From positions 54,385 to 118,384 of the forward strand of contig DIER01000031.1 of assembly GCA_002418725.1 (NCBI GenBank): a stretch of 64,000 nucleotides of DNA, in the 5' to 3' direction. The stretch is from Acholeplasmataceae bacterium UBA5769. GTDB taxonomy: Bacteria; Bacillota_I; Bacilli_A; Acholeplasmatales; Acholeplasmataceae. This document shows positions 25,226-34,450 of this stretch, one piece after another (within the stretch, counting starts at the first letter, position 1; the number at the start of each line of letters is the position of its first letter). The translations under genes were made by a program, and so were the position numbers. The notes under the pieces were generated by a model, which saw nothing but the letters and a program-made list of their open reading frames with translations, had not been told where the DNA came from and did not search any database.

Positions 25226-25330
25226 AGTTTCTTCTTCGTACATTTTAGTTAGGCTGAAACAGAACATATTTATGTCGGTATTTATCATTAGCACACCATC
25301 TATCTTAACTTTTCTTGAATAGATACAAAA

Positions 25331-25358
25331 AAAGTGAATGGACTAACATTCACTTTAT
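25331..25358. terminator. Bidirectional intrinsic terminator
   Basis: AAAGTGAATG / CATTCACTTT with a 6-nt loop. The better T run is on the minus strand, so it probably ends the two-gene minus operon beginning at 26226; it may also stop the cytochrome pair. Confidence 0.75.
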
Positions 25359-25500
25359 TGTGTGTCATTACTCTACTTTTGTAAATTTAAAGGCTTTGAG
25401 TGCATGGTTCAGAGTAAGATGATATCGTTCATCTTATCACTAGTGCACATTGAATCACCGGTTTGGCTAGTGTATCAGCTAATATATGAATGTGATCATT

Positions 25501-25971
25501 TTATGCTGCGTTTAGATGATTATTCAACTTCAGTAATCCAATTGTTGCTCCTAAAATAGATAGACCCGCTGCAAGCATTAGTCCAATACCATATGTCCAT
25601 TCAACATCAATCTCATTCACATTACCTAAAATGGTGATCGTTACAGTTGTAAATTGTGGAATCAAAAAGATAAGCAAGGTAGAGATAGCAAAGACAATCG
25701 TCGAGATAAGATATCCCTTTTTTAGATATAGAGGCATGAGTCCACCAATCAGTGGAAGAACAAACGCTAATAGAACTATAGGATTAAATGCAATCTCACC
25801 GCTAGCCCATGGACCAAGATTAGCAAATTCTTTTCCAAAAGCAACTTCCAATCCTGTAAACGATGAATCAGAATCTTTAAGTACTAAAACATTAAGCACA
25901 ATCATCAATGCTGCTAAAATGCCAACAAATGCATTGATGATTTTTAAGTTGGATTCTTGGACTTTTCTCAT
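25501..25971 (-). CDS. Four-helix membrane protein of unknown function
   Basis: A 156-residue protein with hydrophobic helices at about 12-30, 62-80, 86-106 and 128-150, and an exported loop between helices 1 and 2. It starts three bases after the stop of the GlsB-like gene, so it is co-transcribed with it. No motif was recognised. The context suggests an envelope-stress or housekeeping membrane role, but this is weak. Confidence 0.6.
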   Translation of the reverse strand: MRKVQESNLKIINAFVGILAALMIVLNVLVLKDSDSSFTGLEVAFGKEFANLGPWASGEIAFNPIVLLAFVLPLIGGLMPLYLKKGYLISTIVFAISTLLIFLIPQFTTVTITILGNVNEIDVEWTYGIGLMLAAGLSILGATIGLLKLNNHLNAA

Positions 25972-25974
25972 ACG

Positions 25975-26226
25975 TTATCTTCTTGATAGGGCATTAAAGA
26001 CAGCAATTAGGAGTGCAGCTCCCCCTACAGATACGAGCAAACCTGTGAGTGTAAAAGCATTCACATTGCCAAATCCTAAGAGATCCATAAGCCACATGCC
26101 AAGCGCTGAACCAACAAGACCAAAGACAATGTTAGCAATAAGTCCCATGCGATGATTTTTCTTCATCAAAATACTTGCTAACCAACCGACAAGTGCACCA
26201 AACAATAACCAAAGTAAAATATACAT
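25975..26226 (-). CDS. GlsB/YeaQ/YmgE family small membrane protein
   Basis: An 83-residue protein with three hydrophobic helices and the family pattern 'GALVGWLASILMKKNHRMGL' then 'NIVFGLVGSALG', as in transglycosylase-associated/GlsB proteins. In other Firmicutes these associate with Asp23-type stress proteins; enzymatic activity has not been established for the family. It begins a two-gene minus-strand operon, with AGGAGGA before the start. The inverted repeat at 26272-26289 lies upstream. Confidence 0.85.
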   Translation of the reverse strand: MYILLWLLFGALVGWLASILMKKNHRMGLIANIVFGLVGSALGMWLMDLLGFGNVNAFTLTGLLVSVGGAALLIAVFNALSRR

Positions 26227-26656
26227 TTCTAATTCCTCCTATGTTTAACCCTAAGGTTGAATAACAACAGTAGCATCTAGTGAGATGCTTATCTGTGCGT
26301 AAATTATGTCTTTAATGGACAATCTTATATTCATTGATATCTTCACCAATGATAAAGTAATCCCTTGAGAATCTGCAAAAACACCAATAGTAATCTTAGC
26401 TGCAACAATCTATAAACAGCATTCTCATCCGTTATCACTCTACCATGCATAGTGCCAATAAAAACATTCATAGGTAATATGTATTAATTCACTTAATTGG
26501 TTTTTGTCTTCGTATACGCATTTTCCGCTCACTTTGTACGTACAGGCATTTGGCATTCTGCTTGCACTTATTTACATATGGCCTTTAGGATGTTAAGATA
26601 GAAATAACGCTTTGATAAAGAAATAAATGTGCAAGTGCACGTATAGCGAGGTCAAG
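26227..26656. other. Divergent intergenic region with an inverted repeat
   Basis: 430 bases between the divergent GlsB-like and membrane-protein genes, with no credible gene. A perfect inverted repeat AGCATCT-AGTG-AGATGCT lies at 26272-26289, about 46 bp before the GlsB-like start, with no T run, so an operator is possible. A second imperfect repeat GTGCA-A-GTGCAC-like site lies near 26630-26642, close to the start of the plus-strand gene. Confidence 0.4.
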
Positions 26657-27334
26657 ATGGAATACTTAGTGTCAAGAGAACTTAATTTGCTTTATATTGT
26701 ATTAGACATCATTTTTTTGTTTTTATTAGGTTATTTGGTGATTCGTAAGAGAAATTATCGAGCTCTCCTTTTTGGGTTAGCGGGTGGTCTGATTTATTTT
26801 ATCGTTGACTACGGTATTTTCTATGCGCTCTTGCAAACCAGAGTGGTAACAGGTGCAAACCCCGCTTTATTCTTATTATGGCTTAGCATGAGTTATGGGT
26901 TTACTAATTTTTTATGGATTTGGTTGTTTTTAGATCGCGATAAGGATCTTATTGAATGGTCACTACTTATCGTTTTAGGTTGGTTTTCAATTGCCCTCAT
27001 TTCGCAGAGTTTCGGATCTGATTTCGCTCAGATAAGCATCTCAAGAGGTACAAGCAGTTACCATGGTGCGATGGCAGTGATATTACTTATTGGGTATCTA
27101 ATCGTGATCATTCGTAACTTGAATAGCACAGAAAACAACAAAATAAACATTCTTAGACTTTTGTTTATTGGGATTCTTGTTCAATTTTCGTGGGAGGCTG
27201 TTTTGTTAATCTCAGGCATTCGCCCTCTTGGCATAAAGCCGCTTCTGATCAATTCCTTGTTGGAAACGAATCTAGGCATACCGTACTTGTATTTTATTCA
27301 TAAAGCATTAAGAAAACCGAAAGATGTAGCTTAA
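26657..27334 (+). CDS. Polytopic membrane protein of unknown function
   Basis: A 225-residue protein with about seven hydrophobic helices, roughly at 8-28, 34-58, 68-92, 103-120, 138-155, 168-188 and 196-215. No family recognised. ATG 26657 is preferred because GAGGT precedes it at about six bases; the upstream ATG at 26627 has no ribosome binding site. Not overlapping either neighbour, and no signal for regulation beyond the nearby inverted repeat. Confidence 0.6.
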   Translation: MEYLVSRELNLLYIVLDIIFLFLLGYLVIRKRNYRALLFGLAGGLIYFIVDYGIFYALLQTRVVTGANPALFLLWLSMSYGFTNFLWIWLFLDRDKDLIEWSLLIVLGWFSIALISQSFGSDFAQISISRGTSSYHGAMAVILLIGYLIVIIRNLNSTENNKINILRLLFIGILVQFSWEAVLLISGIRPLGIKPLLINSLLETNLGIPYLYFIHKALRKPKDVA

Positions 27335-27441
27335 TGATGGATAGAAAAGCCACATTTCCATTATCTTGATCACAAATGGTCTTTAAAGGGTCAAACTCAT
27401 TTATAATAAGGTTATGATTTCATATAGTGGAGGAAAAACAA

Positions 27442-28431
27442 ATGAAAGTCTTATTTATCGGTGGAACAGGTTTAATCAGTACGGCTGTTACGAAGTTAGC
27501 CATAGAAAAAGGGATTGATCTGACTTTATTAAATCGCGGACAAAGATCATCAGCATTTTCAAATCAAGTGAAACAACTTGTTTGTGATATTTATGACGAG
27601 AATGCAGTCAAAGAAATGATGAAAGACCTTCATTTTGATGCGATAGTTGATTGGATTGCATTTACGGTAGAACATGTGGAAAGAGATTACCGGTTGTTTA
27701 AAGGACATACCGATCAATATGTATTTATCAGTACAGCATCTGCGTATCAAAAACCCATCCCAAAACTTCCAATCACTGAACATGAAGTGGCATTAGATAA
27801 TCCTTTTTGGGGATATAGTAAAAATAAAGAGAAGTGTGAACGTTATTTACTAGGTTTAAATGATCAAGCATTTCCCGTAACCATCATCAGACCATCCCAT
27901 ACATATAATCTTCAATCAGTGGTTTCACAGTTAAACAGCTGGCCACATCCATTTACGCTTTTAAACCGGTTAAAACAGCATAAACCCATTATTATGCCCG
28001 ATCAAGGTAAAGCACTTTGGACACTAACATTTAATGAAGATTTTGCACACGCATTTTTGGATATCTTAGGCAATAAAAAAGCATACAATGATTTCTATCA
28101 TTTGACATCAGAGAAGAGTTACACATGGATGGAATTATTTCATATGCTTAAGAAAGCGACAAATAGTCATTCACCGTTGGTATATATTCCGATTGAGAAG
28201 ATAGCTGAAAAGTTTCCAGATTACGAAGGATCTTTACTTGGTGATATGAGAGAAAGTGCACTGTTTGATAACAGTAAGATTAAGAAAGTTGCGCCTCATT
28301 ATCTTTCTAAAACAGGATACGAAGATGTCGTTCATGATATCGTTCGATGGTATGAAAATCATCCGGAACATCAAACCATTGATGAAGATTTTGAAAGAAG
28401 ATACGAGGCTTTAGTGGCTGATTATCAATAA
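27442..28431 (+). CDS. NAD-dependent epimerase/dehydratase-like protein (extended SDR)
   Basis: A 329-residue protein with the Rossmann signature 'GGTGLIS' (about 7-13) and 'LLNRGQ' at the end of strand 2, which favours NADP or RNA-binding-type SDR members. The usual catalytic Tyr-x3-Lys may be 'YSKNK' (about 127-131). The pattern resembles the CSP41/isoflavone-reductase-like group annotated as NAD-dependent epimerases. Substrate unknown. Start chosen at ATG 27442, eight bases after GGAGG; a GTG at 27427 overlaps that site. Confidence 0.75.
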   Translation: MKVLFIGGTGLISTAVTKLAIEKGIDLTLLNRGQRSSAFSNQVKQLVCDIYDENAVKEMMKDLHFDAIVDWIAFTVEHVERDYRLFKGHTDQYVFISTASAYQKPIPKLPITEHEVALDNPFWGYSKNKEKCERYLLGLNDQAFPVTIIRPSHTYNLQSVVSQLNSWPHPFTLLNRLKQHKPIIMPDQGKALWTLTFNEDFAHAFLDILGNKKAYNDFYHLTSEKSYTWMELFHMLKKATNSHSPLVYIPIEKIAEKFPDYEGSLLGDMRESALFDNSKIKKVAPHYLSKTGYEDVVHDIVRWYENHPEHQTIDEDFERRYEALVADYQ

Positions 28432-28465
28432 AGAAAAAATAGTCATTTAGGCAAGGGGGAACAAG

Positions 28466-29290
28466 ATGCAGAAAGACATGATAGAGACACTTAAACGAAT
28501 CAAAGCGAATGCTTTTGATTTTTTAGGAATGGATGCATATGTGTTAGCCCAAGATATCGTTAAAGAAATCGGTCATCAAAACCCAGACATAAGAGACGAT
28601 CTGATCTATGAGGTTTTAGCACACCTTTTTCATGATAAGCATTTAAACGCATTTGAGTTAACGTCATTGATGGAACTTTTGATGAGTGATGCCTATATGT
28701 TTTATGACATAAATAACACAGAATCATGGAGTGTTTTAAAGCGAAGTTTTTCAATCTTGCAGCTGGTCGTCTTGGTCTATGTACATCGTAGAGATGATGT
28801 TATCGACCGTAGGGTTGTCCTTAAGTTGTTTGACGACTTGATGGACTACTTAAGCAGAGAAAGCATCTTGATAGGCTATGATGAACATGTAGGATGGGTG
28901 CATACAATCGCACACAGCGCAGATTTGATGGGCCAATTGATGCAGTTGGAATATCTAGATGAAGTTAAGCTATCGATGTTGTTTAATGCCATTGCAGATA
29001 TCGTTAAGAAAACACATCACGTCTATCTCCATAACGAAGATGAACGTTTGGTAAAAGCAATCAAAAAGGGATTGGAGCGTAACCTATTATCAAAGACATT
29101 TCTGTTATCTTGGCTTGATCAATTTAAAATAGATAAGGATCAATATGATCTTCAGCAAAGACTAAACTTAAAGCATAACATCAAAATATTTTTGAGTTCA
29201 CTTTACTTTTCAATTTCCAATGATGAAGGTCTACAATGGTTTCATGAAGCCATTAATCATGTCTTGATTGATCATGTATTAAAAGGTTGA
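28466..29290 (+). CDS. DUF2785-type protein
   Basis: A 274-residue soluble, mostly helical protein. The segment 'YDEHVGWVHTIAHSADLMGQL' (about 144-164) matches the conserved core of DUF2785 proteins, which have no established function. Downstream of the SDR gene by 34 bases with a strong AAGGGGG ribosome binding site and followed by a terminator, so possibly in one transcript with the SDR. Confidence 0.75.
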   Translation: MQKDMIETLKRIKANAFDFLGMDAYVLAQDIVKEIGHQNPDIRDDLIYEVLAHLFHDKHLNAFELTSLMELLMSDAYMFYDINNTESWSVLKRSFSILQLVVLVYVHRRDDVIDRRVVLKLFDDLMDYLSRESILIGYDEHVGWVHTIAHSADLMGQLMQLEYLDEVKLSMLFNAIADIVKKTHHVYLHNEDERLVKAIKKGLERNLLSKTFLLSWLDQFKIDKDQYDLQQRLNLKHNIKIFLSSLYFSISNDEGLQWFHEAINHVLIDHVLKG

Positions 29291-29324
29291 ACAGGATTTG
29301 AAAAAATATGATATTTATAAAAAG

Positions 29325-29347
29325 GTCTGACAATGTCAGACTTTTTT
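29325..29347 (+). terminator. Intrinsic terminator after the DUF2785 gene
   Basis: GTCTGAC / GTCAGAC with loop AAT and six T. Confidence 0.92.
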
Positions 29348-29438
29348 CATAATCTAGAAATCGTTCAAAAATACAAATTAATGATAGAAAACATGGCTTT
29401 ATGGTATGATGGTTTTAAATACGTTTTGGAGGTATGCT

Positions 29439-30227
29439 GTGGCAACTTTTCTTTTCTTACTTTCATTTTTGAGTTACCTTATCGGATTAAGTATCACGTT
29501 TAACCCATACCTCATTCCACTGTGGTTACTTGTCGCTTACCTGCTTGCATTTTTGACAGCGCTCGTGATTTATCTCATTCAGCTTCCGCTAGTTTTAGCG
29601 TTACCATCTACCAATATGTATAAATTTTATCTGATGAAAAGTATCGCGAAACTCGTTAACCATTTTGTCATTCGACTCAAAGTTACTGTACATGGACTAG
29701 AACATATTCCAAAGGATGGAAGACTTGTGATTTATGCAAACCATAAATCGTATTCTGATGGATTCGCACTTTTAGAAGTGTTTACCCGCCCGATGACATT
29801 TACACCCAAAAAATCAGTCATGAAGATTCCTTTTGTTGGTTTGTGGTTAAAAAGTTATGATGTTTTCCCAATCAATCGAAAAAATCCTAGAGAAACATTT
29901 GATTCCATGGAGGTTGCTGTTGAAGCAGTAAAGAAAGGCTTAACGATATCCTTTTTTCCTGAAGGTACAATTCAATATAGACACCATGAAGAAGTGACAG
30001 AAATGAAGTCTGGAGCGTTCAAGTTAGCTCAGAAAGCAGAAAGTAATATCCTCATCGTTCGCTTCGATGGGAATGATTTAACCAAACGTCGCACACCATT
30101 TCGTTCGACAAGAAGGCATTTAACAATATTCCCGGTTGTGAATTATGAAACGATTAAAGAGATGTCCAGCCATGAGATTGCCAAACGTGTGATGGACACC
30201 ATCAATAAGAAACAACTTCAATTTTAG
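29439..30227 (+). CDS. plsC: 1-acyl-sn-glycerol-3-phosphate acyltransferase-like (PlsC family)
   Basis: Membrane-associated acyltransferase of phospholipid synthesis. Two N-terminal hydrophobic helices are followed by the catalytic 'NHKSYSD' (NHx4D) near residue 100, and by 'FFPEGT' near 175, the glycerol-phosphate-binding motif. Length 262 is normal. I chose GTG 29439 because GGAGG lies six bases before it; an upstream ATG at 29406 has no ribosome binding site and overlaps a TATGAT -10-like box. The substrate may be lysophosphatidic acid or another lysophospholipid. Confidence 0.88.
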   Translation: MATFLFLLSFLSYLIGLSITFNPYLIPLWLLVAYLLAFLTALVIYLIQLPLVLALPSTNMYKFYLMKSIAKLVNHFVIRLKVTVHGLEHIPKDGRLVIYANHKSYSDGFALLEVFTRPMTFTPKKSVMKIPFVGLWLKSYDVFPINRKNPRETFDSMEVAVEAVKKGLTISFFPEGTIQYRHHEEVTEMKSGAFKLAQKAESNILIVRFDGNDLTKRRTPFRSTRRHLTIFPVVNYETIKEMSSHEIAKRVMDTINKKQLQF

Positions 30228-30337
30228 ATGAACATTTATCCTCTCGAATTTATCCTCATTTAATGACTATCTTTTCATTTTGCGGTATACTCAAGGTTAG
30301 ATACATTCCATTCAAATAATAACGGAGGATTAATATT

Positions 30338-30844
30338 ATGAAGCAGTTTTATATGAAACAAAAAGTTTTTTCATTTGGAGAGAAGTACAATGTGTTTGAT
30401 CAGAACCAAAATCTTGTTTATCACATCAAAGGACAAGTCTTCTCGATTAAGAACAAAATGGATATGTTTAAAGGTGATCAACTCGTTTTTCATTTTGAAC
30501 GCAAACTCTTTCGTTTTTTACCAGAGTATACCCTTTATACACCGAACGGCGAAGTGCTCGCAACCATTAAGAAGAACTTCACGTTTATAAGAGGTAAATT
30601 GACCATTGAAAGTGCTTATGGCAACATGGAGTTGATAGGTCAAGTATGGCAACGTGATTTTAATCTAACCAAAGAGGGTAGAGAAGTCATGAGTGTCCAT
30701 AAAAAATGGTTGTCTTGGGGAGATTCTTATGAGATCACCATCACAGATGATGAAAAAGAAGCTTTCTATGTGGCTTTAGTTATTTTAGTGGATGTGATTT
30801 TCCATCAATCTTCAGGAAATTCAAGCGCATCACATCATCATTAA
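30338..30844 (+). CDS. LURP-one-related (tubby-like) family protein
   Basis: A 168-residue beta-rich protein with the LURP-one/YxjI pattern: 'FYMKQKVFSFGEKYNVFDQ', 'VYHIKGQVFSIKNK', 'VATIKKNF'-like 'LATIKKNFTF', and the C-terminal 'WGDSYEITI' followed by a hydrophobic helix 'YVALVILVDVIF' (about 145-157). These proteins share the tubby/scramblase fold; bacterial function is unknown. The protein ends in a Ser/His tail. AACGGAGG precedes the start. Confidence 0.85.
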   Translation: MKQFYMKQKVFSFGEKYNVFDQNQNLVYHIKGQVFSIKNKMDMFKGDQLVFHFERKLFRFLPEYTLYTPNGEVLATIKKNFTFIRGKLTIESAYGNMELIGQVWQRDFNLTKEGREVMSVHKKWLSWGDSYEITITDDEKEAFYVALVILVDVIFHQSSGNSSASHHH

Positions 30845-30866
30845 TTCATAAAATCAGTTATCAATT

Positions 30867-30897
30867 AAAAAGTGGACGCAAGCGTGTCCACTTTTTT
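30867..30897. terminator. Intrinsic terminator between convergent genes
   Basis: AAAAAGTGGAC / GTCCACTTTTTT with inner GC-AA-GC. A-rich 5' side makes it usable on both strands. Confidence 0.9.
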
Positions 30898-30915
30898 GTA
30901 TATTGGATGAAGCAT

Positions 30916-31596
30916 TTAAGAGAGTAAGACTTCTTGGTTCGTGCCATAAAAGATATTCTTATGGTTTGAAAGCTTTTTAAAGATGTCTTCAATGACCTCC
31001 CATTTATGTTCGATATCTCCTTCATAACTGTGTCCCCATAGATAGAGGATTTGAGGTTCATCTGAATTACTTTGAAGAAAATGATCTATGATTTGATGCA
31101 CATGTTCATCAAGGAGGTGGCAAGTTGGTTTTAATCTAAAAAGATCACTCGATGGTTTAGTATCATTACTGGGTTCGATAATACGTGCGTATGTTAAACC
31201 TGATTTTTTAATGATATCAACAATGCGATCATCATAACTTCCATAAGGGTATGCCATACCAAGAGGTTTTACGTTAAACGTTTTTTCTAAAAGGAATATA
31301 TCTTTTTGTATCTCAGATAAAACCTCTTCATCACTTAAGTCAGCTAAAAAAGGGTGTGAGTACGTGTGCACAGCAACTTCGTGTCCTTGATAAAGTTCTT
31401 TTAAGGTTTCTAGAGGTAATCGTTTGATGAGGTGATCTTGTAGCGTAAAAGCATACTGGCTTTTCGCTAATCCAGTATTGATGTTGAATGTTGCTTTGAG
31501 GTGATATTTGTTCAAGAGTTCAACCAATCTGATATCTTGTTCGATGCCATCATCAAAACTGAATGTGATTGCTTTTTTAAATGCTTGTTGCCACAT
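30916..31596 (-). CDS. Polysaccharide deacetylase (NodB-homology) protein
   Basis: A 226-residue carbohydrate esterase family 4-type protein. The metal/catalytic motif 'SFDDG' (about 13-17) and the zinc-binding 'HTYSH' (about 75-79) are present. No signal peptide, so it may act in the cytoplasm or on small substrates. ATG 31596 follows AAGGAG; a longer frame would run into the upstream gene. It is the last gene of a six-gene minus-strand sugar-acid operon, suggesting action on an acylated oligosaccharide or a sugar-derived amide. Confidence 0.82.
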   Translation of the reverse strand: MWQQAFKKAITFSFDDGIEQDIRLVELLNKYHLKATFNINTGLAKSQYAFTLQDHLIKRLPLETLKELYQGHEVAVHTYSHPFLADLSDEEVLSEIQKDIFLLEKTFNVKPLGMAYPYGSYDDRIVDIIKKSGLTYARIIEPSNDTKPSSDLFRLKPTCHLLDEHVHQIIDHFLQSNSDEPQILYLWGHSYEGDIEHKWEVIEDIFKKLSNHKNIFYGTNQEVLLS

Positions 31597-31624
31597 AAGT
31601 TTCTCCTTAATGTGTGAGTTCGTA

Positions 31625-32419
31625 TTAATGTTCTTTGATAGATAACAACAATCCTTTTTGCGCTTCAGTGACAACTAATCCAAGTTCATTTTTGGTATCA
31701 AAATAGAGATTGGTTGGATTTTGACCGGGGAGATTGATTTGTTTGACGAGTTTTCCCTCTAAATCAAAAACCCAAACCATGCCAGTGCCATAAACAGCTG
31801 CGTAAATGTGATTATCTTTGGATAATGCGAGACCATCGGGTTCAGCGATACCTCCGATGTGATAAAAGGGTCTGATATTGTCTATTTTTAGTGTTTTTTT
31901 GTTCCAGTCACCAATCAAGAGGCGATGTTGCCATGTTTCATTGATAATGATGTTTTTTTCATCATTGATGAGAAGTAGTCCATTAGGAAAATACATCTTC
32001 TCAGCAATGATAGATATCTCGTTTTTAGTATTCAATACACACATATAACCAATGGGTTCTTTTTGTGAACCACCTGGACAGGTAAACAAGATGTTACCTT
32101 CACGATCCATGATTAAATCATTAGGTGCTCTTAAGGGAATGCCTTCGATGTTATCGACGACAGTTTTCGTTAATCCGGTATTAAGATCAAGTGAGCGAAT
32201 GGCATTTTGTTTTGCATCACAAAACAGAAGAGTCTTATCATCTTTTACCCAAAGACCATTAGGGCCACCACCAACCTCAAATCGGGTTGTTGTTTTAGTT
32301 TCACGATGGTACTCAGTAATAACACCACCCAAGAGTTCCACACAAAAAACTCTACCGTCTGATGTGACGACTGGTCCTTCTGGGAATTTTAAACCTTCTG
32401 CTAAAATATCTATTTTCAT
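31625..32419 (-). CDS. SMP-30/gluconolactonase-like hydrolase
   Basis: A 264-residue six-bladed beta-propeller protein. Repeated blades include 'LKFPEGPVVTSDGRVFCVE' (metal-binding Glu near residue 14), 'GGPNGLWVKDD', 'APNDLIMDREGNILFT' (metal-binding Asn) and 'PDGLALSKDNHIY' (metal-binding Asp). These enzymes open aldonolactones to aldonic acids. Within this operon it could supply a sugar acid such as gluconate or galactonate for dehydration to KDG. It overlaps the SDR gene by one base. Confidence 0.85.
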   Translation of the reverse strand: MKIDILAEGLKFPEGPVVTSDGRVFCVELLGGVITEYHRETKTTTRFEVGGGPNGLWVKDDKTLLFCDAKQNAIRSLDLNTGLTKTVVDNIEGIPLRAPNDLIMDREGNILFTCPGGSQKEPIGYMCVLNTKNEISIIAEKMYFPNGLLLINDEKNIIINETWQHRLLIGDWNKKTLKIDNIRPFYHIGGIAEPDGLALSKDNHIYAAVYGTGMVWVFDLEGKLVKQINLPGQNPTNLYFDTKNELGLVVTEAQKGLLLSIKEH

Positions 32420-33192
32420 TAAAATCTACCTCCATTGGGGTCCTCATTAGGACCATAAAGAATTAAACCACCATCGACTTTGATGGTTACACCTGTAATA
32501 TAACTCGAATCATCTGAAACAAGGTATGCAACAAGTCCAGCAATATCATCTGGTTTTCCCTTACGTCCTAAAGGGACGAGAGAACTGATATGTCCTTGTC
32601 TAAGTTCTTCATCTGAATAGTTGTTTCTAACCGAAGTTGCACCTGGAGCAATCGTATTGACCGTGATACCAAAAGTTGATAATTCGATGGCTAAAGATTC
32701 AACCATACGATTTATGGCAGCTTTTAATGAGCCATAAATGGCATCGTTTGCGTAAGCACGCATGCTTCTCGTTGATGATATAAATAGGATGCGACCCTCC
32801 ACATGGTTTTCAATCATGTGGTTGGCTGCTACTTTGGTACATAAAGCGTAACTGCGATAGTTAAGTCCATAAACAAAATCCATAAGTTCAACATCAAGCG
32901 TCCTAATGCTAGTAAACTTGGTTTTTCCTGCATTACACACTAATACATCAAGACCACCTAAGTCTTTGATTGCTTGGTGAGTGATCTGTTCAGGAACTTC
33001 AGGTTTTTCAAGACTTGCTTGATAGTAGAAGCATTTTCTTCCAAGTTTGATGATCTCTTCACAAAGTGATTTAGCATCATGTTCTTCGGAGTTATAGGTA
33101 AAAGCTATGTCATAGCCTTCTTTAGCAAGACGAAGCGCAATCCCTCTGCCAATCCCTCTGCTTGCTCCTGTAATGAACGCTTTTTTTGCCAT
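32419..33192 (-). CDS. Short-chain dehydrogenase/reductase
   Basis: A 257-residue classical SDR: cofactor motif 'GASRGIG' (about 8-14), 'NAG' (about 89-91), catalytic 'SS' and 'Y-x3-K' in 'YGSLKAAINRM' and C-terminal 'GVTIKVDGGL'. Probably oxidises the sugar that SMP-30 hydrolyses, or reduces a keto-sugar acid. Start chosen at ATG 33192 with GGAGG eight bases upstream. Substrate not determinable. Confidence 0.85.
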   Translation of the reverse strand: MAKKAFITGASRGIGRGIALRLAKEGYDIAFTYNSEEHDAKSLCEEIIKLGRKCFYYQASLEKPEVPEQITHQAIKDLGGLDVLVCNAGKTKFTSIRTLDVELMDFVYGLNYRSYALCTKVAANHMIENHVEGRILFISSTRSMRAYANDAIYGSLKAAINRMVESLAIELSTFGITVNTIAPGATSVRNNYSDEELRQGHISSLVPLGRKGKPDDIAGLVAYLVSDDSSYITGVTIKVDGGLILYGPNEDPNGGRF

Positions 33193-33203
33193 GATAACCT
33201 CCA

Positions 33204-34400
33204 CTAAGGATTGACTAAAGTGCCATCAGGTAATCTGGTCTGTGTCCATTCGGTGACACGTGTTTTTATGGGGTATTGTGCGGCTAAAGCTTCATTGATG
33301 TCAATGCCAAATCCAGGGTTACTGTTGGTATATAGAAATCCATCTTTTTCATAAGGCATTCCTGGGAAGACTTGATACATGGTATCAGAGAAACCACCCC
33401 ATTCTAAGATGCCAAAATTATGCGAGTTAAGACTTAAGTGCACATTTGCCGCATGTCCTACGGGTGAGACATCACCAGGACCGTGCCATGCGGTACGAAC
33501 GCCAAATTGTTCAGCGAAATGAGCAAGTTTAATCGCAGGTGTAAAACCACCAATTTGACTGATGTGAATCCGGATAAAGTCAATCAGTCTATCTTTGATG
33601 AGAGTTTCCCAGTCTTTCGGATGATTGAAGAGTTCACCAATACCGATTGGTGTTGCACATTGTGCTCTCAGTGTTTTCATCCATTCGAGTTGTTCAGGGG
33701 AAAGTGGATCTTCAAGAAAGAATAAGCGGTATTTTTCTAGTTGTTTGGCTAAATATATCGCATCGATAGGCGCTAGTCTTTCGTGAATATCGTGAATTAA
33801 TTCGAGATCATCTCCGTAGTGTTTTCTGACTTTTCCAAACATATGTATGGTATCAGTGATATATCTCGAGGGGTGAATGTAGACCCCTTTTTCTGAATGT
33901 GGTGGGATATGTAAATCTTTGGTTATGCCACCATATAAACCCCATTGGATTCTGATGTGTTTGATGTTTTGTTTTCTAAGTTCATCTATCTTTTGGATAA
34001 TCTCGTCGATGGATTGACCGTTAACATGTCGGTAATAGGGAATGGCTTCTCTGGATTTGCCACCAAGAAGTTCATAGACAGGCAAGCCCGCTATTTTACC
34101 TTTGATGTCCCATAAAGCCATATCAACTCCAGAGATAGCATTGTTAGAAATTGCATCATTACGCCAATAAGCGTTGTTATACATCAGATGCCAAATATCT
34201 TCAATTTTGTGAACATCACGGTTGATAAGCAAGGGTTTTAAGTAATCTTCTATCACGCTTTTGACAGCAAGTTCACGGTAGGCGAATGTGGCACATCCGA
34301 GACCGTATAACCCTTTTTGATCCGTTTCAACTTTAACAACAATTAAGTTGATGCCATCAGGTGCTGTTAAGATGGCTTTAACGTTTGTAATAATAGGCAT
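33204..34400 (-). CDS. Mannonate/gluconate dehydratase-type enolase-superfamily enzyme (ManD/RspA)
   Basis: A 398-residue member of the mandelate-racemase subgroup. 'NNAYWRNDAISNNAISGVDMALWDIKGKIAGLPVYELLGGK' region (about 74-115) is strongly ManD/RspA-like; metal ligands are likely in 'DIHERL', 'FLEDPLSPEQ' and 'GIGELFNHP', and 'AWHGPGDVSPVGHAA' is the C-terminal barrel signature. It should dehydrate D-mannonate or D-gluconate to 2-keto-3-deoxygluconate, the substrate of the next enzyme in the operon. Some RspA proteins have poor activity, so substrate needs testing. Confidence 0.85.
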   Translation of the reverse strand: MPIITNVKAILTAPDGINLIVVKVETDQKGLYGLGCATFAYRELAVKSVIEDYLKPLLINRDVHKIEDIWHLMYNNAYWRNDAISNNAISGVDMALWDIKGKIAGLPVYELLGGKSREAIPYYRHVNGQSIDEIIQKIDELRKQNIKHIRIQWGLYGGITKDLHIPPHSEKGVYIHPSRYITDTIHMFGKVRKHYGDDLELIHDIHERLAPIDAIYLAKQLEKYRLFFLEDPLSPEQLEWMKTLRAQCATPIGIGELFNHPKDWETLIKDRLIDFIRIHISQIGGFTPAIKLAHFAEQFGVRTAWHGPGDVSPVGHAANVHLSLNSHNFGILEWGGFSDTMYQVFPGMPYEKDGFLYTNSNPGFGIDINEALAAQYPIKTRVTEWTQTRLPDGTLVNP

Positions 34401-34450
34401 AATGTTCTCCTTTATTTTTTTATGTCAATCTTATTTATTAAGAAACATAA